Notes: a model not told the origin generated them from the sequence alone. Shown: positions 34,470 through 43,798, numbered from the stretch's first letter. The stretch: DNA of 64,000 nt from Chloroflexota bacterium (GCA_021779955.1 JAJXZS010000055.1:1-64000); one strand, 5' to 3'. Program-made: numbers and translations.

Positions 34470-35228
34470 CTATTGGTGCGATGCAATAAATTCGATCGAG
34501 AGTTCGATTACATCTTGGACAGGACCTTCCAGAAGGATAACGTGCGGCGATTCCTCGAGCCAAACCAGTTCTGTATCTTGCGAAGCCACGTTCTCGAGGA
34601 TAATTTGCGAACTCAGCGGGTCGATGGTCTGATCCAATTTGCCTTGAAACACGATCATGGGAACGATGACGCGCTTGAGGATCCTTCGAGTTCTGCCTTG
34701 AAGTCTCGACAGCTCACTGGCTCCGTGCAACGGAATGACGTTGAAACCCTGCCACGGCGAATCGAGATTGATATTCTTCTTGTTGATGTACTGCTTGAAT
34801 GGCCACAGAAGTCGTGTTTTCCAGATCCCGTGAATGACCAAGCCGGGCGAAAAAAGGATCAGACCCTTGATTCGGGGATATTTCGCGGCCAAGAGAAGGC
34901 TCAGCAAAGCGCCAGTGGATTCACCGGCGAGATGGACGTTCCTGCAACGCTCCTGCATCTGGAGATAGGCGGTTTCAGCGGCTTTATACCAATCTTGCCA
35001 TGTGACGCGATTTAGAGCGTCGGGCGTTCCGCCATGACCTGGCAGAAGAGGCCCAGCCACGTTGAAGCCTGCCTGGTGCAAACCTTGGGCAAACGTCCGC
35101 ACTTCGACCGTTGTGGCCGTAAACCCGTGCAGGCAGACAACACCGGTATCAGACGGGGTAAGCCAATCGAAAGAGCCTCCTTCCGAATCAGGATTTTGAA
35201 AGATGGGGAAAGAGGTCTGCGGGTTCAT
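34470..35228 (-). CDS. Alpha/beta hydrolase, carboxylesterase or monoacylglycerol lipase type
   Basis: A 252-residue alpha/beta hydrolase. GVVCLHGFTATTVEVRTFA holds the oxyanion-hole HGF, and PLLPGHGGTPDAL is typical of the Est30/monoglyceride lipase group. The nucleophile elbow is LAGESTGALL (Ser). The acid is probably in FQGKLDQTIDP and the His in EESPHVILLE. I chose ATG 35228 because GGAG lies six bases before it; an in-frame TTG at 35240 is less likely. It is divergent from the AOR gene. Substrate is unknown, probably short or medium acyl esters. Confidence 0.88.
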   Translation of the reverse strand: MNPQTSFPIFQNPDSEGGSFDWLTPSDTGVVCLHGFTATTVEVRTFAQGLHQAGFNVAGPLLPGHGGTPDALNRVTWQDWYKAAETAYLQMQERCRNVHLAGESTGALLSLLLAAKYPRIKGLILFSPGLVIHGIWKTRLLWPFKQYINKKNINLDSPWQGFNVIPLHGASELSRLQGRTRRILKRVIVPMIVFQGKLDQTIDPLSSQIILENVASQDTELVWLEESPHVILLEGPVQDVIELSIEFIASHQ

Positions 35229-35271
35229 GTGGATCTCCAAGGCTGCTGCATGCGTTTCATGAATGGCATGT

Positions 35272-35300
35272 TTGGCAAATCCAAACCGGGTTTGTATAAT
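35272..35300 (+). promoter_or_regulatory. Sigma-70-type promoter of the AOR-family gene
   Basis: TTGGCA (35272-35277), a 17-base spacer and TATAAT (35295-35300). Initiation near 35307 gives a leader of about 98 bases before ATG 35405. No riboswitch fold was recognised in that leader. Confidence 0.72.
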
Positions 35301-35404
35301 CTATCTGAGAGAACATGCTTCCACATTTCGGTTGATTGGTTCACCAGCAATTCATTTTAGCGGGGAACCTCGAATTCGACAATCGAAATCCATAAGAGGA
35401 GAAA

Positions 35405-37354
35405 ATGGGTCATCCCGCCATCGTTCGAGAGCTTATTCTGGATTGCTCAGCTCAGCAATATGCAGTCAATACGCTGCCAAGCGGCACCCTGTTAGGGCCG
35501 GTTGAGTATGGCTGGGATCGATTCAAGCAGGACCACGATTCGATGACCTTCGGCGGTGGTCTGCTGGCCGGCAGCCCGTTACCAGGCACTCGAAGGATGA
35601 TCTTTTGCGGTTATTCTCCTCAGTGGGAAGGTTTCTATGTTTCTGCGCTGGGTGGAGCGATGTACATTTTCAGACGCACGCATCTCAGCTACGCCTGGAT
35701 ACGCGGTCAGTGCCCACAGACTTCTGTAGTTTTGATCAATTACGTTAATGGCGAATATACGGTCAAGTTCGAACCCATTGATCCCGGTCCGATATGGAAG
35801 TCTTATGTGAACCAGAAGGGAATCGCGAGCGAAGGATTTTATGCACTCCAGGAATATTTATTCGATAAATACCAGAGCATATTTGTTGGAGACAATTTCA
35901 GGATCCTGACGCTTGGTCCTGCGTCTGCCAACACGAACATGGGCGCGATCGGATCAAATCACATTGCACGCGGCTATCTCACCAATATCGATGATTGGGC
36001 GGGGAGGGGAGGGCTTGGATCGCGTTTGCTTCAATACCACCATATCGCAGGTGTTGTATTTGGCGGAGATTTCCAAGATCCCGAGCTGAATGATTCTAAG
36101 GAACTCGACAACTATTTCCTGGAGCGATTTGGCAAGCGGGCGATTCCCGCAGACCTGATTTTCAGCGCCAAATACCGGTACGTTCCCGAGTTCGACACGG
36201 GCGGCACTTTTGGCGTCAATATGTACCAGGGCGAGGATCATCTTTTCAGTTTCAATTACACCTCGGTGTACCAAGCTTCGACAAAACGCATGGAGCAGAA
36301 CCAAAACTTTATCCAGCCACATTATCTCAAACAGTTCAACGAAGAGATTATTCAGAAGAAGGGCTTCAATCACTGCGGCGAACCCTGCGCGATCGTCTGC
36401 AAGAAGGTCAACGATGTGTACAAAAAGGACTACGAGCCCTATGAGGTGTTCGGTCCCAATTGCGGTATTTTCGACCAACGCGCAGCCGAGGTGATCAACA
36501 AATACGTCGATACCATGGGCATCGATGCCATCCAGGCAGGAGGGCTGGTCGATTGGCTCATGGAACTAATCTGGGCGGGAAAACTCGACCCCGCTGAATA
36601 CGATTTGCCGGCTGAAAAGCCGCAATTCCGGTTCGTTTCCACTGAAGATGACTTCGACATCGTGAACGATTCGCTCTACAATGCCAATTATGCGGTTGAG
36701 ATTCTGAAAATGATTCTCTCTACAGAAAAGGGTGAACTCTTCAGGCATGGGATTCGTTATGCCGCCAAGCGGCTGGATGAAAAGGCGGACATCCACTCGA
36801 TCGATTCGGCTGTCTACAACGCCCGAGGGGAGAATGGCTGCATGGCTCCAAACCAGTATTGGGTGCCGGGCATGTTTGCGCCCATGCCGCTGATGGGCAA
36901 GTACTTTTCCTATTACGGATTTGACTACATACCGCCTTTCGAATTGGGAAAGAAAAATGTGGAGCGGTTTGTGTATGAGCTTTACTCGGAGAATAGCGGT
37001 TCATGCCGCTTTCACCGGAAATGGATCGAAGATATCATCGATGACATTATCCTGAGCCATTTCGATCTGCATTTCGATTACTGGAAGACGAATTTCAACC
37101 TGGCCAAAGAAATTCATGATTACCAGTCAAAAGATTCGGTATTCTGGGAATCCGAACGGATTGTCGACATCATCCACGCCTATCTGCATTCCTGGAAAGA
37201 AGAGGGGCTGAACAACCCGACGCTTGACGAGTGGATTCTCAAGTTCGACAAGGACAAGCATGCTGCCGCGCAGGAATACTGGCAAGCGATGTTCGATGGT
37301 ATGTCTGACGCATTCGAACATCCTTTCGATGAACCGGCCCCTGCCAAGAAGTAA
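35405..37354 (+). CDS. Aldehyde:ferredoxin oxidoreductase-family tungsten/molybdenum enzyme
   Basis: A 649-residue AOR-family protein. Recognisable parts are PLPGTRRMIFCGYSP and ALGGAMYIFRR (cofactor-contacting N-terminal domain), LTLGPASANTNMGAIGSNH, and the cluster motif CGEPCAIVCKK (CX3CX3C) near 318-327. A more distal Cys is in NGCMAP or SGSCRF. FGPNCGIFDQRAAEV matches the usual central helix. The first 30 residues differ from classical AOR, which starts with a GGKxLRVDL stretch, so this is a divergent subfamily. It would oxidise an aldehyde or reduce an acid with ferredoxin. It stands alone, with AGGAG at ATG 35405 and its own promoter. Confidence 0.85.
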   Translation: MGHPAIVRELILDCSAQQYAVNTLPSGTLLGPVEYGWDRFKQDHDSMTFGGGLLAGSPLPGTRRMIFCGYSPQWEGFYVSALGGAMYIFRRTHLSYAWIRGQCPQTSVVLINYVNGEYTVKFEPIDPGPIWKSYVNQKGIASEGFYALQEYLFDKYQSIFVGDNFRILTLGPASANTNMGAIGSNHIARGYLTNIDDWAGRGGLGSRLLQYHHIAGVVFGGDFQDPELNDSKELDNYFLERFGKRAIPADLIFSAKYRYVPEFDTGGTFGVNMYQGEDHLFSFNYTSVYQASTKRMEQNQNFIQPHYLKQFNEEIIQKKGFNHCGEPCAIVCKKVNDVYKKDYEPYEVFGPNCGIFDQRAAEVINKYVDTMGIDAIQAGGLVDWLMELIWAGKLDPAEYDLPAEKPQFRFVSTEDDFDIVNDSLYNANYAVEILKMILSTEKGELFRHGIRYAAKRLDEKADIHSIDSAVYNARGENGCMAPNQYWVPGMFAPMPLMGKYFSYYGFDYIPPFELGKKNVERFVYELYSENSGSCRFHRKWIEDIIDDIILSHFDLHFDYWKTNFNLAKEIHDYQSKDSVFWESERIVDIIHAYLHSWKEEGLNNPTLDEWILKFDKDKHAAAQEYWQAMFDGMSDAFEHPFDEPAPAKK

Positions 37355-37518
37355 GGCCATCACCAGGATCGGCGCAACGAGAGAGACGGCATGTTCCAGC
37401 CTGGAGTGGAGGAGCGGTCTTTGGGTCTGTTTTGCCAAATGATTTTCACATACATTTTTGGAAACGTTGGTCAAGAATATAGAAATATACACGCCGCATT
37501 TCTCTTGTCCATTTCTTG

Positions 37519-37548
37519 TTGACCAGGGCGGGGGAGTGGTGTTATGAT
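37519..37548 (+). promoter_or_regulatory. Promoter of the tyrosine recombinase gene
   Basis: TTGACC (37519-37524), an 18-base spacer and TATGAT (37543-37548), with initiation near 37555 and ATG at 37616. The 261-base gap before it, from 37355, holds nothing else I recognise. Confidence 0.6.
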
Positions 37549-37580
37549 ATTTATGGTTTCGATAAGTGCGATTATCATAA
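37542..37580. repeat. Inverted repeat over the recombinase promoter
   Basis: Perfect eight-base arms TTATGATA (37542-37549) and TATCATAA (37573-37580) with a 23-base spacer. The left arm covers the -10 element. It may be an operator or a recombinase binding site. Confidence 0.5.
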
Positions 37581-37615
37581 GCATGAATAAACTGGATTGA
37601 GAGGGCTTTTTGGCC

Positions 37616-38596
37616 ATGGACATGACCATTTCTGATGCGATAGAACGCTACATTTCTTCTGTAAAGCTCTCCAGGAGCGCGCACACAGCCATGGCCTACA
37701 AAAATGCCATGGATTCTTTTGTGGCGACCCTGCACGACCACAGGATCGATTCTGCCACAAATCTACTGGGGGATTTGAGCGAAGACAGCATCTCGTGGTT
37801 TGCAGACGACCTCAAGGGTTACGCACCCACAACGGAGCGCCTGTATCTGACAGCCGCATCGGGCTTTTTCAACTACATTGCGGCAGAGAACCTCAACCAG
37901 GTCAATCTCCCCCGGATCCGGCTGCTCATTCAACAACGTGCCAGGCGCCCGGGGATACGACTGCCGCAGTTTCCTGCGGATGCGATCGAAAAGGTGCTGG
38001 AGTACAGCGAAGGACTGATCAACAAGCCTTATGAAGATCCCGGCGAGCGGCTGATCAATCTGCGCGACAGGGCATTCCTGCTCACCCTGGCTGACACAGG
38101 TCTACGCGTGCATGAAGCCTGCGCGCTGCGACGCGGCGATGTGGATTGGTTCGAGGGAAAAGCCGTGATCATCGGTAAGGGAAACCGCCAGGATGTCGTG
38201 CGATTTTCCACCCGGGCAACCCAGGCGCTGCAGGATTATCTACACGAAAGAACTGCCACAGACGGCAATACAGGAAAATCGCTCTCATCCCTGCCTTTGT
38301 TTGCGCGCCATGACAAAGGATCGGGTAAAAAGATCAAGCCGATGACCACGACGACAGGCCGAAATATCGTCACGGCGCGCGTCGTGGAAGTCCTGGGAGA
38401 CACCGCTGCAGGTACGATTACTCCGCACTCCTTCCGTCATTACTTTGTCACACGCGTCCTGAGAGCCTCAGGTAATCTCAAATTGGCGCAGGAGCTGGCG
38501 CGGCATCGAAATATCACCGTGACGCAGCGCTACGCCCATCTTTCGAATGACGAACTCGATAAGGGCTATTGGGATGCAATCGAAGACAAGAAATAA
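37616..38596 (+). CDS. Tyrosine recombinase / XerC-XerD-like site-specific recombinase
   Basis: A 326-residue enzyme with an N-terminal SAM-like core-binding domain (about 5-90) and a C-terminal catalytic domain. All active-site residues are visible: Arg in DTGLRVHEACALRRGD, Lys in IIGKGNRQDVVRF, HSFRHYF (HxxR), then ELARHRNI (His) and the nucleophile in VTQRYAHLS. It could be a chromosome-dimer resolvase or the integrase of an element. No phage or conjugative genes flank it, so a resident Xer-type role is more likely. GAGGG stands ten bases before ATG 37616; TTG 37610 and ATG 37622 are alternatives. Confidence 0.87.
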   Translation: MDMTISDAIERYISSVKLSRSAHTAMAYKNAMDSFVATLHDHRIDSATNLLGDLSEDSISWFADDLKGYAPTTERLYLTAASGFFNYIAAENLNQVNLPRIRLLIQQRARRPGIRLPQFPADAIEKVLEYSEGLINKPYEDPGERLINLRDRAFLLTLADTGLRVHEACALRRGDVDWFEGKAVIIGKGNRQDVVRFSTRATQALQDYLHERTATDGNTGKSLSSLPLFARHDKGSGKKIKPMTTTTGRNIVTARVVEVLGDTAAGTITPHSFRHYFVTRVLRASGNLKLAQELARHRNITVTQRYAHLSNDELDKGYWDAIEDKK

Positions 38597-38598
38597 AA

Positions 38599-38624
38599 AA
38601 AGCTCCGGGAAATCCCGGAGCTTT
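38599..38624 (-). terminator. Intrinsic terminator of the cold-shock gene
   Basis: Stem AAAGCTCCGGG / CCCGGAGCTTT (11 pairs) with loop AAAT. On the minus strand it is followed by a run of seven T. It also lies two bases after the recombinase stop and could act weakly in the plus direction. Confidence 0.88.
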
Positions 38625-38640
38625 ATGGGTTACGTTGTCG

Positions 38641-38853
38641 TTATTTCAAAACAACTACGTTGCTTGCCTGAAGACCTTTGGGGCCCTTCTCGATTGAGAA
38701 TTCGACCTTCTGACCTTCTTCAAGATTGCGGTATCCATCAGCCGAGATAGCAGAATAATGTACGAATACATCTTCCCCACCATCACGAGAGATAAAACCA
38801 TAACCCTTGGTTCCGTTGAACCATTTGACCGTTCCGACGATCCGTTCAGCCAT
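38641..38853 (-). CDS. Cold-shock domain protein (CspA family)
   Basis: A 70-residue single cold-shock domain. RNP-1 reads KGYGFISRD and RNP-2 reads DVFVHYSAI. It binds single-stranded nucleic acid and acts as an RNA chaperone. AGGAGG stands seven bases before ATG 38853; an in-frame extension upstream was rejected. The stretch 38854-39064 holds its leader and the typA terminator. A possible minus-strand promoter is seen there only as weak TTGACC/TTGCAA-like hexamers. Confidence 0.93.
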   Translation of the reverse strand: MAERIVGTVKWFNGTKGYGFISRDGGEDVFVHYSAISADGYRNLEEGQKVEFSIEKGPKGLQASNVVVLK

Positions 38854-38930
38854 TTTTTGCCTCCTAGAGCAAATACTACAGAAGAAAATTGTTGAGGATT
38901 GCAACGTTCTATCGGACGGTCAATTAAAAC

Positions 38931-38957
38931 CAGCCCAGGTGCTTTCGCCTTGGGCTG
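38931..38957 (-). terminator. Probable terminator of typA
   Basis: A nine-pair hairpin, arms CAGCCCAGG and CCTTGGGCTG with one G-T pair, followed on the minus strand by GTTTTAATT. It lies about 108 bases after the typA stop and just upstream of the cold-shock leader. Confidence 0.6.
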
Positions 38958-39013
38958 ATGTCTTTCATTACATCCAACAAGAACTACTTTGCATCCTACT
39001 GCAATACTTTATC

Positions 39014-39031
39014 ACGTTCTTTGAAGAACGT
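39014..39031. repeat. Near-perfect palindrome downstream of typA
   Basis: ACGTTCTTTGAAGAACGT, eight-base arms around a two-base centre. It lies 33 bases after the typA stop. It has no T-run, so it is more like a protein site or RNA-stability hairpin than a terminator. Confidence 0.5.
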
Positions 39032-39064
39032 CAAGGGTAAATGAGATTCCATTAATATTCCCGG

Positions 39065-40924
39065 TCAAGCCTCGGCGATGGCTTCTTTTGCCTTCTTGGT
39101 CTGCTTACCGCGTTCTTCAGTATTCAAGATGCGTTTTCGGATGCGGTAGTTGAGCGGCGTGACCTCGAGGAGTTCATCTTCAGCCAGGTACTCGATCGCC
39201 TGGTCCAGGCTCAAATTGACTGGAGGGGTCAAGCGAATTTCGATATCCTTGTTGGATGAGCGCATATTGGTAAGATGTTTCTTCTTGCAGACGTTGACCG
39301 TGAGGTCATCCGGCCGTTGTGTCTCGCCGACGACCATACCTTCGTAAACATCGACCCCTGCTCCAATGAACAAAACACCGCGTTCTTCCGCGTTCTTGAG
39401 GCCGTAGGTGGTTGTGAGGCCAGTCTCCCAGGCGACGATCGAGCTCGTGGATCTGGCATTGATCCCTCCCACCAGGGGCAGGTAGTCGTGGAAGATCGTG
39501 TTCATGATCCCCATTCCGCGAGTTGCCGTCAGGAATTGGTATCGGAAGCCAAGCAAACCGCGCGTAGGGGCCAGGAAGCGCAGGTGGACGGTGTTATCTG
39601 GATTATTGGTCATATCCAGCATTTTGCCGCGTCGATTGCCCATCATTTCAACGACAGTGCCCACAGTATCGGCCGAGGTATCGACGTGCACCTCCTCGAA
39701 AGGTTCCAGGGTTTCGCCCGCTTCGCTAATTTTGAAGATCGCTTCAGGGCGCGACACTTCGAATTCGTAACCTTCACGGCGCATGGTTTCGATCAAAATC
39801 GCGAGGTGCAACTCTCCCCTGCCCGATACGATAAACGTATCCGGAGCATCAGTTTCTTCTACACGCAATGCCACGTTATTTTTGAGTTCATCAAAAAGCC
39901 GTTCGCGCAACTTGCGAGAGGTTCCCCATTTGCCTTCTTTTCCTGAAAATGGCGATGTGTTGACCCCAAAAGTCATACGCACCGTCGGTTCTTCCACTTC
40001 GATCACAGGCAACGCTACAGGATTTTGCGGATCCGCGAGCGTCTCGCCGATCGCAATACCTTCCAGGCCTGCAATCGCCACGATTTCCCCTGCCTCCGCC
40101 TTTTCGACCTCGACTTTTTCGAGGCCTTGAAAAATGTAAAGATACCTGGCGCGCTCGGGGACGATCTTGCCATCTTTTTCGATCCGCGCTACGGGGGCAC
40201 CTGCGCTCAACGAACCCGAATGGATCCTTCCAACAGCAGTGACTCCGCGGTAATCATCATATCCAAGATTGGTCACCAGCAACTGCAATGGTGCATCCGG
40301 ATCGACGGTAGGCCCCGGGATGGTATCCAAAATGGCCAGGAAAAGCGGCTGGAGGGTAGGTTGCAATTCCATGGTCGTTCCAGCTTGCTGGGTGATGGCG
40401 TTGGTGTAGATAATCGGGAAATCCGCCTGCTCATCCGTTGCGCCCAATTCGATGAACAGGTCGAAAGTGAGGTTTACCGCACGCTCGGGGTCGGCATCCT
40501 TGCGATCCATCTTATTGATGACCACAATCACACGATGGCCCATTTCGAGCGCTTTTTTGAGCACGAAACGGGTTTGAGGCATGGGTCCTTCAGCGGCGTC
40601 GACGAGCAAAAGCACGCCGTCGACCATGTTCATCACACGCTCGACCTCGCCTCCGAAATCTGCATGGCCCGGGGTATCAACAATATTGATCTTGACCATT
40701 TTCCCGGTCTTGGGATTCGGAATGCTGATGGCAGTGTTTTTGGCCAGGATGGTAATTCCGCGTTCGCGTTCCAGGTCGTTCGAATCCATAATACGTTCGG
40801 CGACCTGCTGATTCTCTCGAAATACTCTTGCCTGCTTCAGTAATCCATCTACCAGTGTAGTCTTGCCGTGATCGACGTGTGCAATGATGGCGATGTTGCG
40901 AATATCTTCTCTTACCTGATTCAT
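39065..40924 (-). CDS. typA: Ribosome-associated translational GTPase TypA/BipA
   Basis: A 619-residue GTPase of the EF-G-like class. G1 is [15 protein letters not shown], the switch region shows [13 protein letters not shown]3 is [15 protein letters not shown] and G4 is [12 protein letters not shown]. The C-terminal TypA-specific domain with [13 protein letters not shown] and TSSIVAWE is present. It binds the 70S ribosome and supports 50S assembly, mainly under stress or cold. ATG 40924 follows AGGTAT; an upstream in-frame start was rejected. It lies next to a cold-shock gene, which fits that role. Confidence 0.96.
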   Translation of the reverse strand: MNQVREDIRNIAIIAHVDHGKTTLVDGLLKQARVFRENQQVAERIMDSNDLERERGITILAKNTAISIPNPKTGKMVKINIVDTPGHADFGGEVERVMNMVDGVLLLVDAAEGPMPQTRFVLKKALEMGHRVIVVINKMDRKDADPERAVNLTFDLFIELGATDEQADFPIIYTNAITQQAGTTMELQPTLQPLFLAILDTIPGPTVDPDAPLQLLVTNLGYDDYRGVTAVGRIHSGSLSAGAPVARIEKDGKIVPERARYLYIFQGLEKVEVEKAEAGEIVAIAGLEGIAIGETLADPQNPVALPVIEVEEPTVRMTFGVNTSPFSGKEGKWGTSRKLRERLFDELKNNVALRVEETDAPDTFIVSGRGELHLAILIETMRREGYEFEVSRPEAIFKISEAGETLEPFEEVHVDTSADTVGTVVEMMGNRRGKMLDMTNNPDNTVHLRFLAPTRGLLGFRYQFLTATRGMGIMNTIFHDYLPLVGGINARSTSSIVAWETGLTTTYGLKNAEERGVLFIGAGVDVYEGMVVGETQRPDDLTVNVCKKKHLTNMRSSNKDIEIRLTPPVNLSLDQAIEYLAEDELLEVTPLNYRIRKRILNTEERGKQTKKAKEAIAEA

Positions 40925-41047
40925 ATACCTGCTTTCAAAACTAAGAGTACAAACTTCAACCAAACCTGTATCTTATCAGACCCGAGGCTGATTGAACAGG
41001 GTCGAATAACAGCTGGTCGCCGCACTACTTGCCAGGGATAGAAGCGG

Positions 41048-41905
41048 CTACTTCCGCAAGCTGTATTTCAAGAGGATCAGGTAGACTCCAAAGAGGATCA
41101 ATGCTACAGAGCCTGTATTGCTGATAAATCCAAGCTCCTTGCCCGCAGAACCTCCAATGTACAACCCCCACCCCACCATTCCGAGCACGCCACCGGGAAT
41201 GATCGGCCACCAAATGAACTTCTGGAATACTAATCTGGCCATAAAGGATATCAGCAACCAACCCAACGCAAGCCACACGAGCATTTTGCCTGTTTTGACC
41301 AGGATCGGTAAATCAGGAGTGACTACCCAGCCATAATACAAGGCTGGAGCTACGGTAAGGACGATGCAGCCCGCTATGATCAAGCCGAGCATCCGCCGGG
41401 CGATGATCCCCCACACCAGCAGCGTCAGGCCAAGGCTGGCACTGAGCGATACGAAGTAGGCAAAGATGCCTGCAGACGAGTAGAACCACAGGTATATGCC
41501 TGAGGACAGGACGACCGAGAACACCACCAGGCTCCACCACTGAACTTTACGCGTTAACCGGCTGGTGAGAATAAAGGTCAGGAGCCAGCCACCTGAAAAC
41601 GCCACAATCGCAGTTCCCGCCTGTTCGACAAACGGTCTGGCTGTCATGAATACAACACCTGTCAGCAACCCAGCCCCAGCTCCCAAGAGGATCGCACCTG
41701 CAATTGTCCAGCCCACATTTCGATGCATCCATGCGTAGGCCATGATCAAGAAGCCGGCCATGGCTGGAATTGCAAAAGTCAACCAGCCAGTCTTCAGTTT
41801 TTGATCGATGAATAGCAGGATTCCCGCTCCGACCAGTAAATAGCCGAGTTTATAAATCTCACTTGATTTCATATGCCTGTTGTTAATGACTTCCTCTTGG
41901 TTCAT
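41048..41905 (-). CDS. Polytopic membrane protein of the two-component operon
   Basis: A 285-residue hydrophobic protein that I do not recognise. About nine membrane segments are visible between residues 18 and 280, with few conserved-looking polar residues. The short cytoplasmic start is MNQEEVINNRHMKSSE. ATG 41905 follows AGGA; a TTG five codons earlier was rejected. It starts 30 bases after the response regulator stop, so it may be a target or partner of the two-component system. DUF2157-like or other small sensor-associated membrane families are possible. Confidence 0.7.
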   Translation of the reverse strand: MNQEEVINNRHMKSSEIYKLGYLLVGAGILLFIDQKLKTGWLTFAIPAMAGFLIMAYAWMHRNVGWTIAGAILLGAGAGLLTGVVFMTARPFVEQAGTAIVAFSGGWLLTFILTSRLTRKVQWWSLVVFSVVLSSGIYLWFYSSAGIFAYFVSLSASLGLTLLVWGIIARRMLGLIIAGCIVLTVAPALYYGWVVTPDLPILVKTGKMLVWLALGWLLISFMARLVFQKFIWWPIIPGGVLGMVGWGLYIGGSAGKELGFISNTGSVALILFGVYLILLKYSLRK

Positions 41906-41934
41906 GATTTCCTTTTTCAAGCTTTTCGGCCGCC

Positions 41935-42594
41935 TTACAGATGGATGATTCCCAGTTCCTTGGCTTTCAGAACCGCCTGCATACGATCATGTACGCCCAA
42001 TTTGCTCAAAATATTCGAAAGATGATTCTTCACTGTACCTTCTGAGATGAATAATTGGTCGGCAATATCTTTATTGCTGGCGCCGGTTGCCACGAGCCGC
42101 AGGATCTCAATTTCCCTTGGCGAGAGCGGATCGGAGATGAAGGAATCGATATACTTTGGCGCAGGATGAGAGATCTTAGAAAACTCGCTGACCACTTTGG
42201 CAACGATCGAAGGCAATAAGAAATACTCGCCCCTGTAAGCTGCGCGGATCGCCTCGGTCAACTTGTCAGAAGAGACATCTTTCAGCAAGTATCCAACTGC
42301 ACCTGCCCGCAGCCCGTCGAAGACGTTTTCATCATCATCGAACGTTGTCAGCACGATTACCTTGATGGTCTTCGAGAATTGGGTGATCTTCTTCGTCGCC
42401 GAAACGCCATCGGTTCCCGGCATTCTCAAATCCATGAGGACGATATCGGGATTCATCTGCATCGCCAGGCGAATCGCTTCATCACCGTTTGATGCATCGC
42501 CGACCACATCAAAATCGGGATAAGCGCTCAGCAGGGTGCGCAAGGCTTCGCGAAACAGAGACTGGTCATCAACAATCAAAATTCGTATCGGCAT
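41935..42594 (-). CDS. NarL/LuxR-family response regulator
   Basis: A 219-residue regulator. The receiver domain (about 3-120) shows ILIVDDQSLF (acidic pair), the phospho-accepting Asp in DIVLMDLRMPG, and the Lys in LLKDVSSDK. The C-terminal LuxR helix-turn-helix (about 150-215) reads LSPREIEILRLVATGASNKD and ISEGTVKNHLSNIL. It is two bases downstream of its kinase gene. The genes it controls are unknown; the adjacent membrane protein is a likely target. Confidence 0.95.
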   Translation of the reverse strand: MPIRILIVDDQSLFREALRTLLSAYPDFDVVGDASNGDEAIRLAMQMNPDIVLMDLRMPGTDGVSATKKITQFSKTIKVIVLTTFDDDENVFDGLRAGAVGYLLKDVSSDKLTEAIRAAYRGEYFLLPSIVAKVVSEFSKISHPAPKYIDSFISDPLSPREIEILRLVATGASNKDIADQLFISEGTVKNHLSNILSKLGVHDRMQAVLKAKELGIIHL

Positions 42595-42596
42595 GA

Positions 42597-43781
42597 TTAT
42601 CCTGGTACTTGAATTGTAATAGTAAATCCACGACCTGACGCAGTATTCACATCGACCTGTCCGTTCAGAAGACGAACTCGTTCCCGAATGCCGATCAGGC
42701 CAAAGCCACTTTGAATATCTTCGGCGCCGCTGCCATTATCTGCGATCACTAGTTTGATCTCATTGGGATCCTGAAAGGAAAGTGTGATGATCACGTGGCT
42801 CGCATTCGAATGCTTGAGCGCATTATTAATGCCTTCCTGGCAGGCACGGAAAATCGTAAGATCCACCTGAGGCGTGAGCACCCGCCAATCCCCTTCGACA
42901 TTGAATTGGATGTCGATTGCATTCACGTTGGTGGAAGCAATGAGTTTGCGAATACGTTCATCGAGCGATCCGTTCTCGGCCTCATCCACTCTCAAGGCAT
43001 AGACCGAATTCCGCACGTCGACCAGAGCTTGCGCCGACATCTCCTCAGCATCTTTCATCATGTGACGAGCTTGCTCGTTGTCGCGTTCGATCATGGCTTC
43101 GGCAGCTTTGATCTGCATATTAATCGTCGTTAACGAATGACCCAAGCCATCGTGAATTTCGCGCGCCAACCGGTTTCTCTCCTGGGTAAGCGTCAATTCT
43201 TTGACCTGGTTCGCGTAATCGGACAAATGCTTGTTGGCTTCCGCAAGTTCCATTGTGAGTTTTTCTTGCTTGATCCTGGCTTTTCGTTCGGTCAGCGCCA
43301 TCAAGGTGAAAATCAAAATGAAAACCTGGCCTGCGAAGAACATCGGCAGCTGCGCCCAAACCGCTTCGAAATTCTGTGCGTAGGCGTAGGTTGCGACAGC
43401 ATAAGTGCCAATGATTCCAGCATTGACCGCGAACATCCAATCCTGATCGAGCAGCATCGCAGTGTGAGAAACAAGCGGCAGCAGGATGAATGGACTGATG
43501 CCTACACCGTTTGTGTAATATACGATGAATCCGCCAATAATCAGCTGGAGGACAAAATATCCAACCCTTTCGATCATGTGATTTGTCTTGCTGATATAGC
43601 TGAACCCGTAAATGCCCACAGTGATGTATGCAATGCCCAGGCAAATCAAGATCAAAATCATGAATAGCGAAGTGATATCCGTTTGGCTGAAGGTAGCAAA
43701 ATAGGATAGAAAGACGACCAGTGCAAACGCAAGGTCGACTCCGGTCGAAAAACTGAACGAATTCGAGTCCGATTTATCCAT
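42597..43781 (-). CDS. NarX/DesK-type membrane sensor histidine kinase
   Basis: A 394-residue kinase. Six membrane segments are visible in residues about 12-170, followed by a short coiled coil (about 172-195). A HisKA_3 dimerisation domain carries the phospho-accepting His in RLAREIHDGLGHSL. The HATPase domain shows FRACQEGINNALKHSNAS (N box) and VIADNGSGAEDIQSGFGLIG (G1/G2). There is no extracytoplasmic domain, so the signal is probably membrane-borne, as in DesK. The extended -10 element eight bases before its ATG suggests a leaderless transcript. Confidence 0.92.
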   Translation of the reverse strand: MDKSDSNSFSFSTGVDLAFALVVFLSYFATFSQTDITSLFMILILICLGIAYITVGIYGFSYISKTNHMIERVGYFVLQLIIGGFIVYYTNGVGISPFILLPLVSHTAMLLDQDWMFAVNAGIIGTYAVATYAYAQNFEAVWAQLPMFFAGQVFILIFTLMALTERKARIKQEKLTMELAEANKHLSDYANQVKELTLTQERNRLAREIHDGLGHSLTTINMQIKAAEAMIERDNEQARHMMKDAEEMSAQALVDVRNSVYALRVDEAENGSLDERIRKLIASTNVNAIDIQFNVEGDWRVLTPQVDLTIFRACQEGINNALKHSNASHVIITLSFQDPNEIKLVIADNGSGAEDIQSGFGLIGIRERVRLLNGQVDVNTASGRGFTITIQVPG

Positions 43782-43789
43782 TGTCTTAA

Positions 43790-43798
43790 ATTATAGCA
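43790..43798 (-). promoter_or_regulatory. Extended -10 promoter of the two-component operon
   Basis: TGCTATAAT on the minus strand, its last base eight bases from the kinase ATG at 43781. Initiation at the usual distance would be at or within two bases of the start codon. No ribosome site is seen. Confidence 0.55.

Noticed and set aside
35307-35404. Riboswitch in the 98-base leader of the AOR-family gene
   Set aside because: No known aptamer core or terminator-antiterminator pair could be recognised by eye, including the Moco/Tuco motif.
37355-38640. Integrated mobile element around the tyrosine recombinase
   Set aside because: No tRNA, attachment-site repeats, phage or plasmid genes are seen on either side, and the flanking genes are ordinary.
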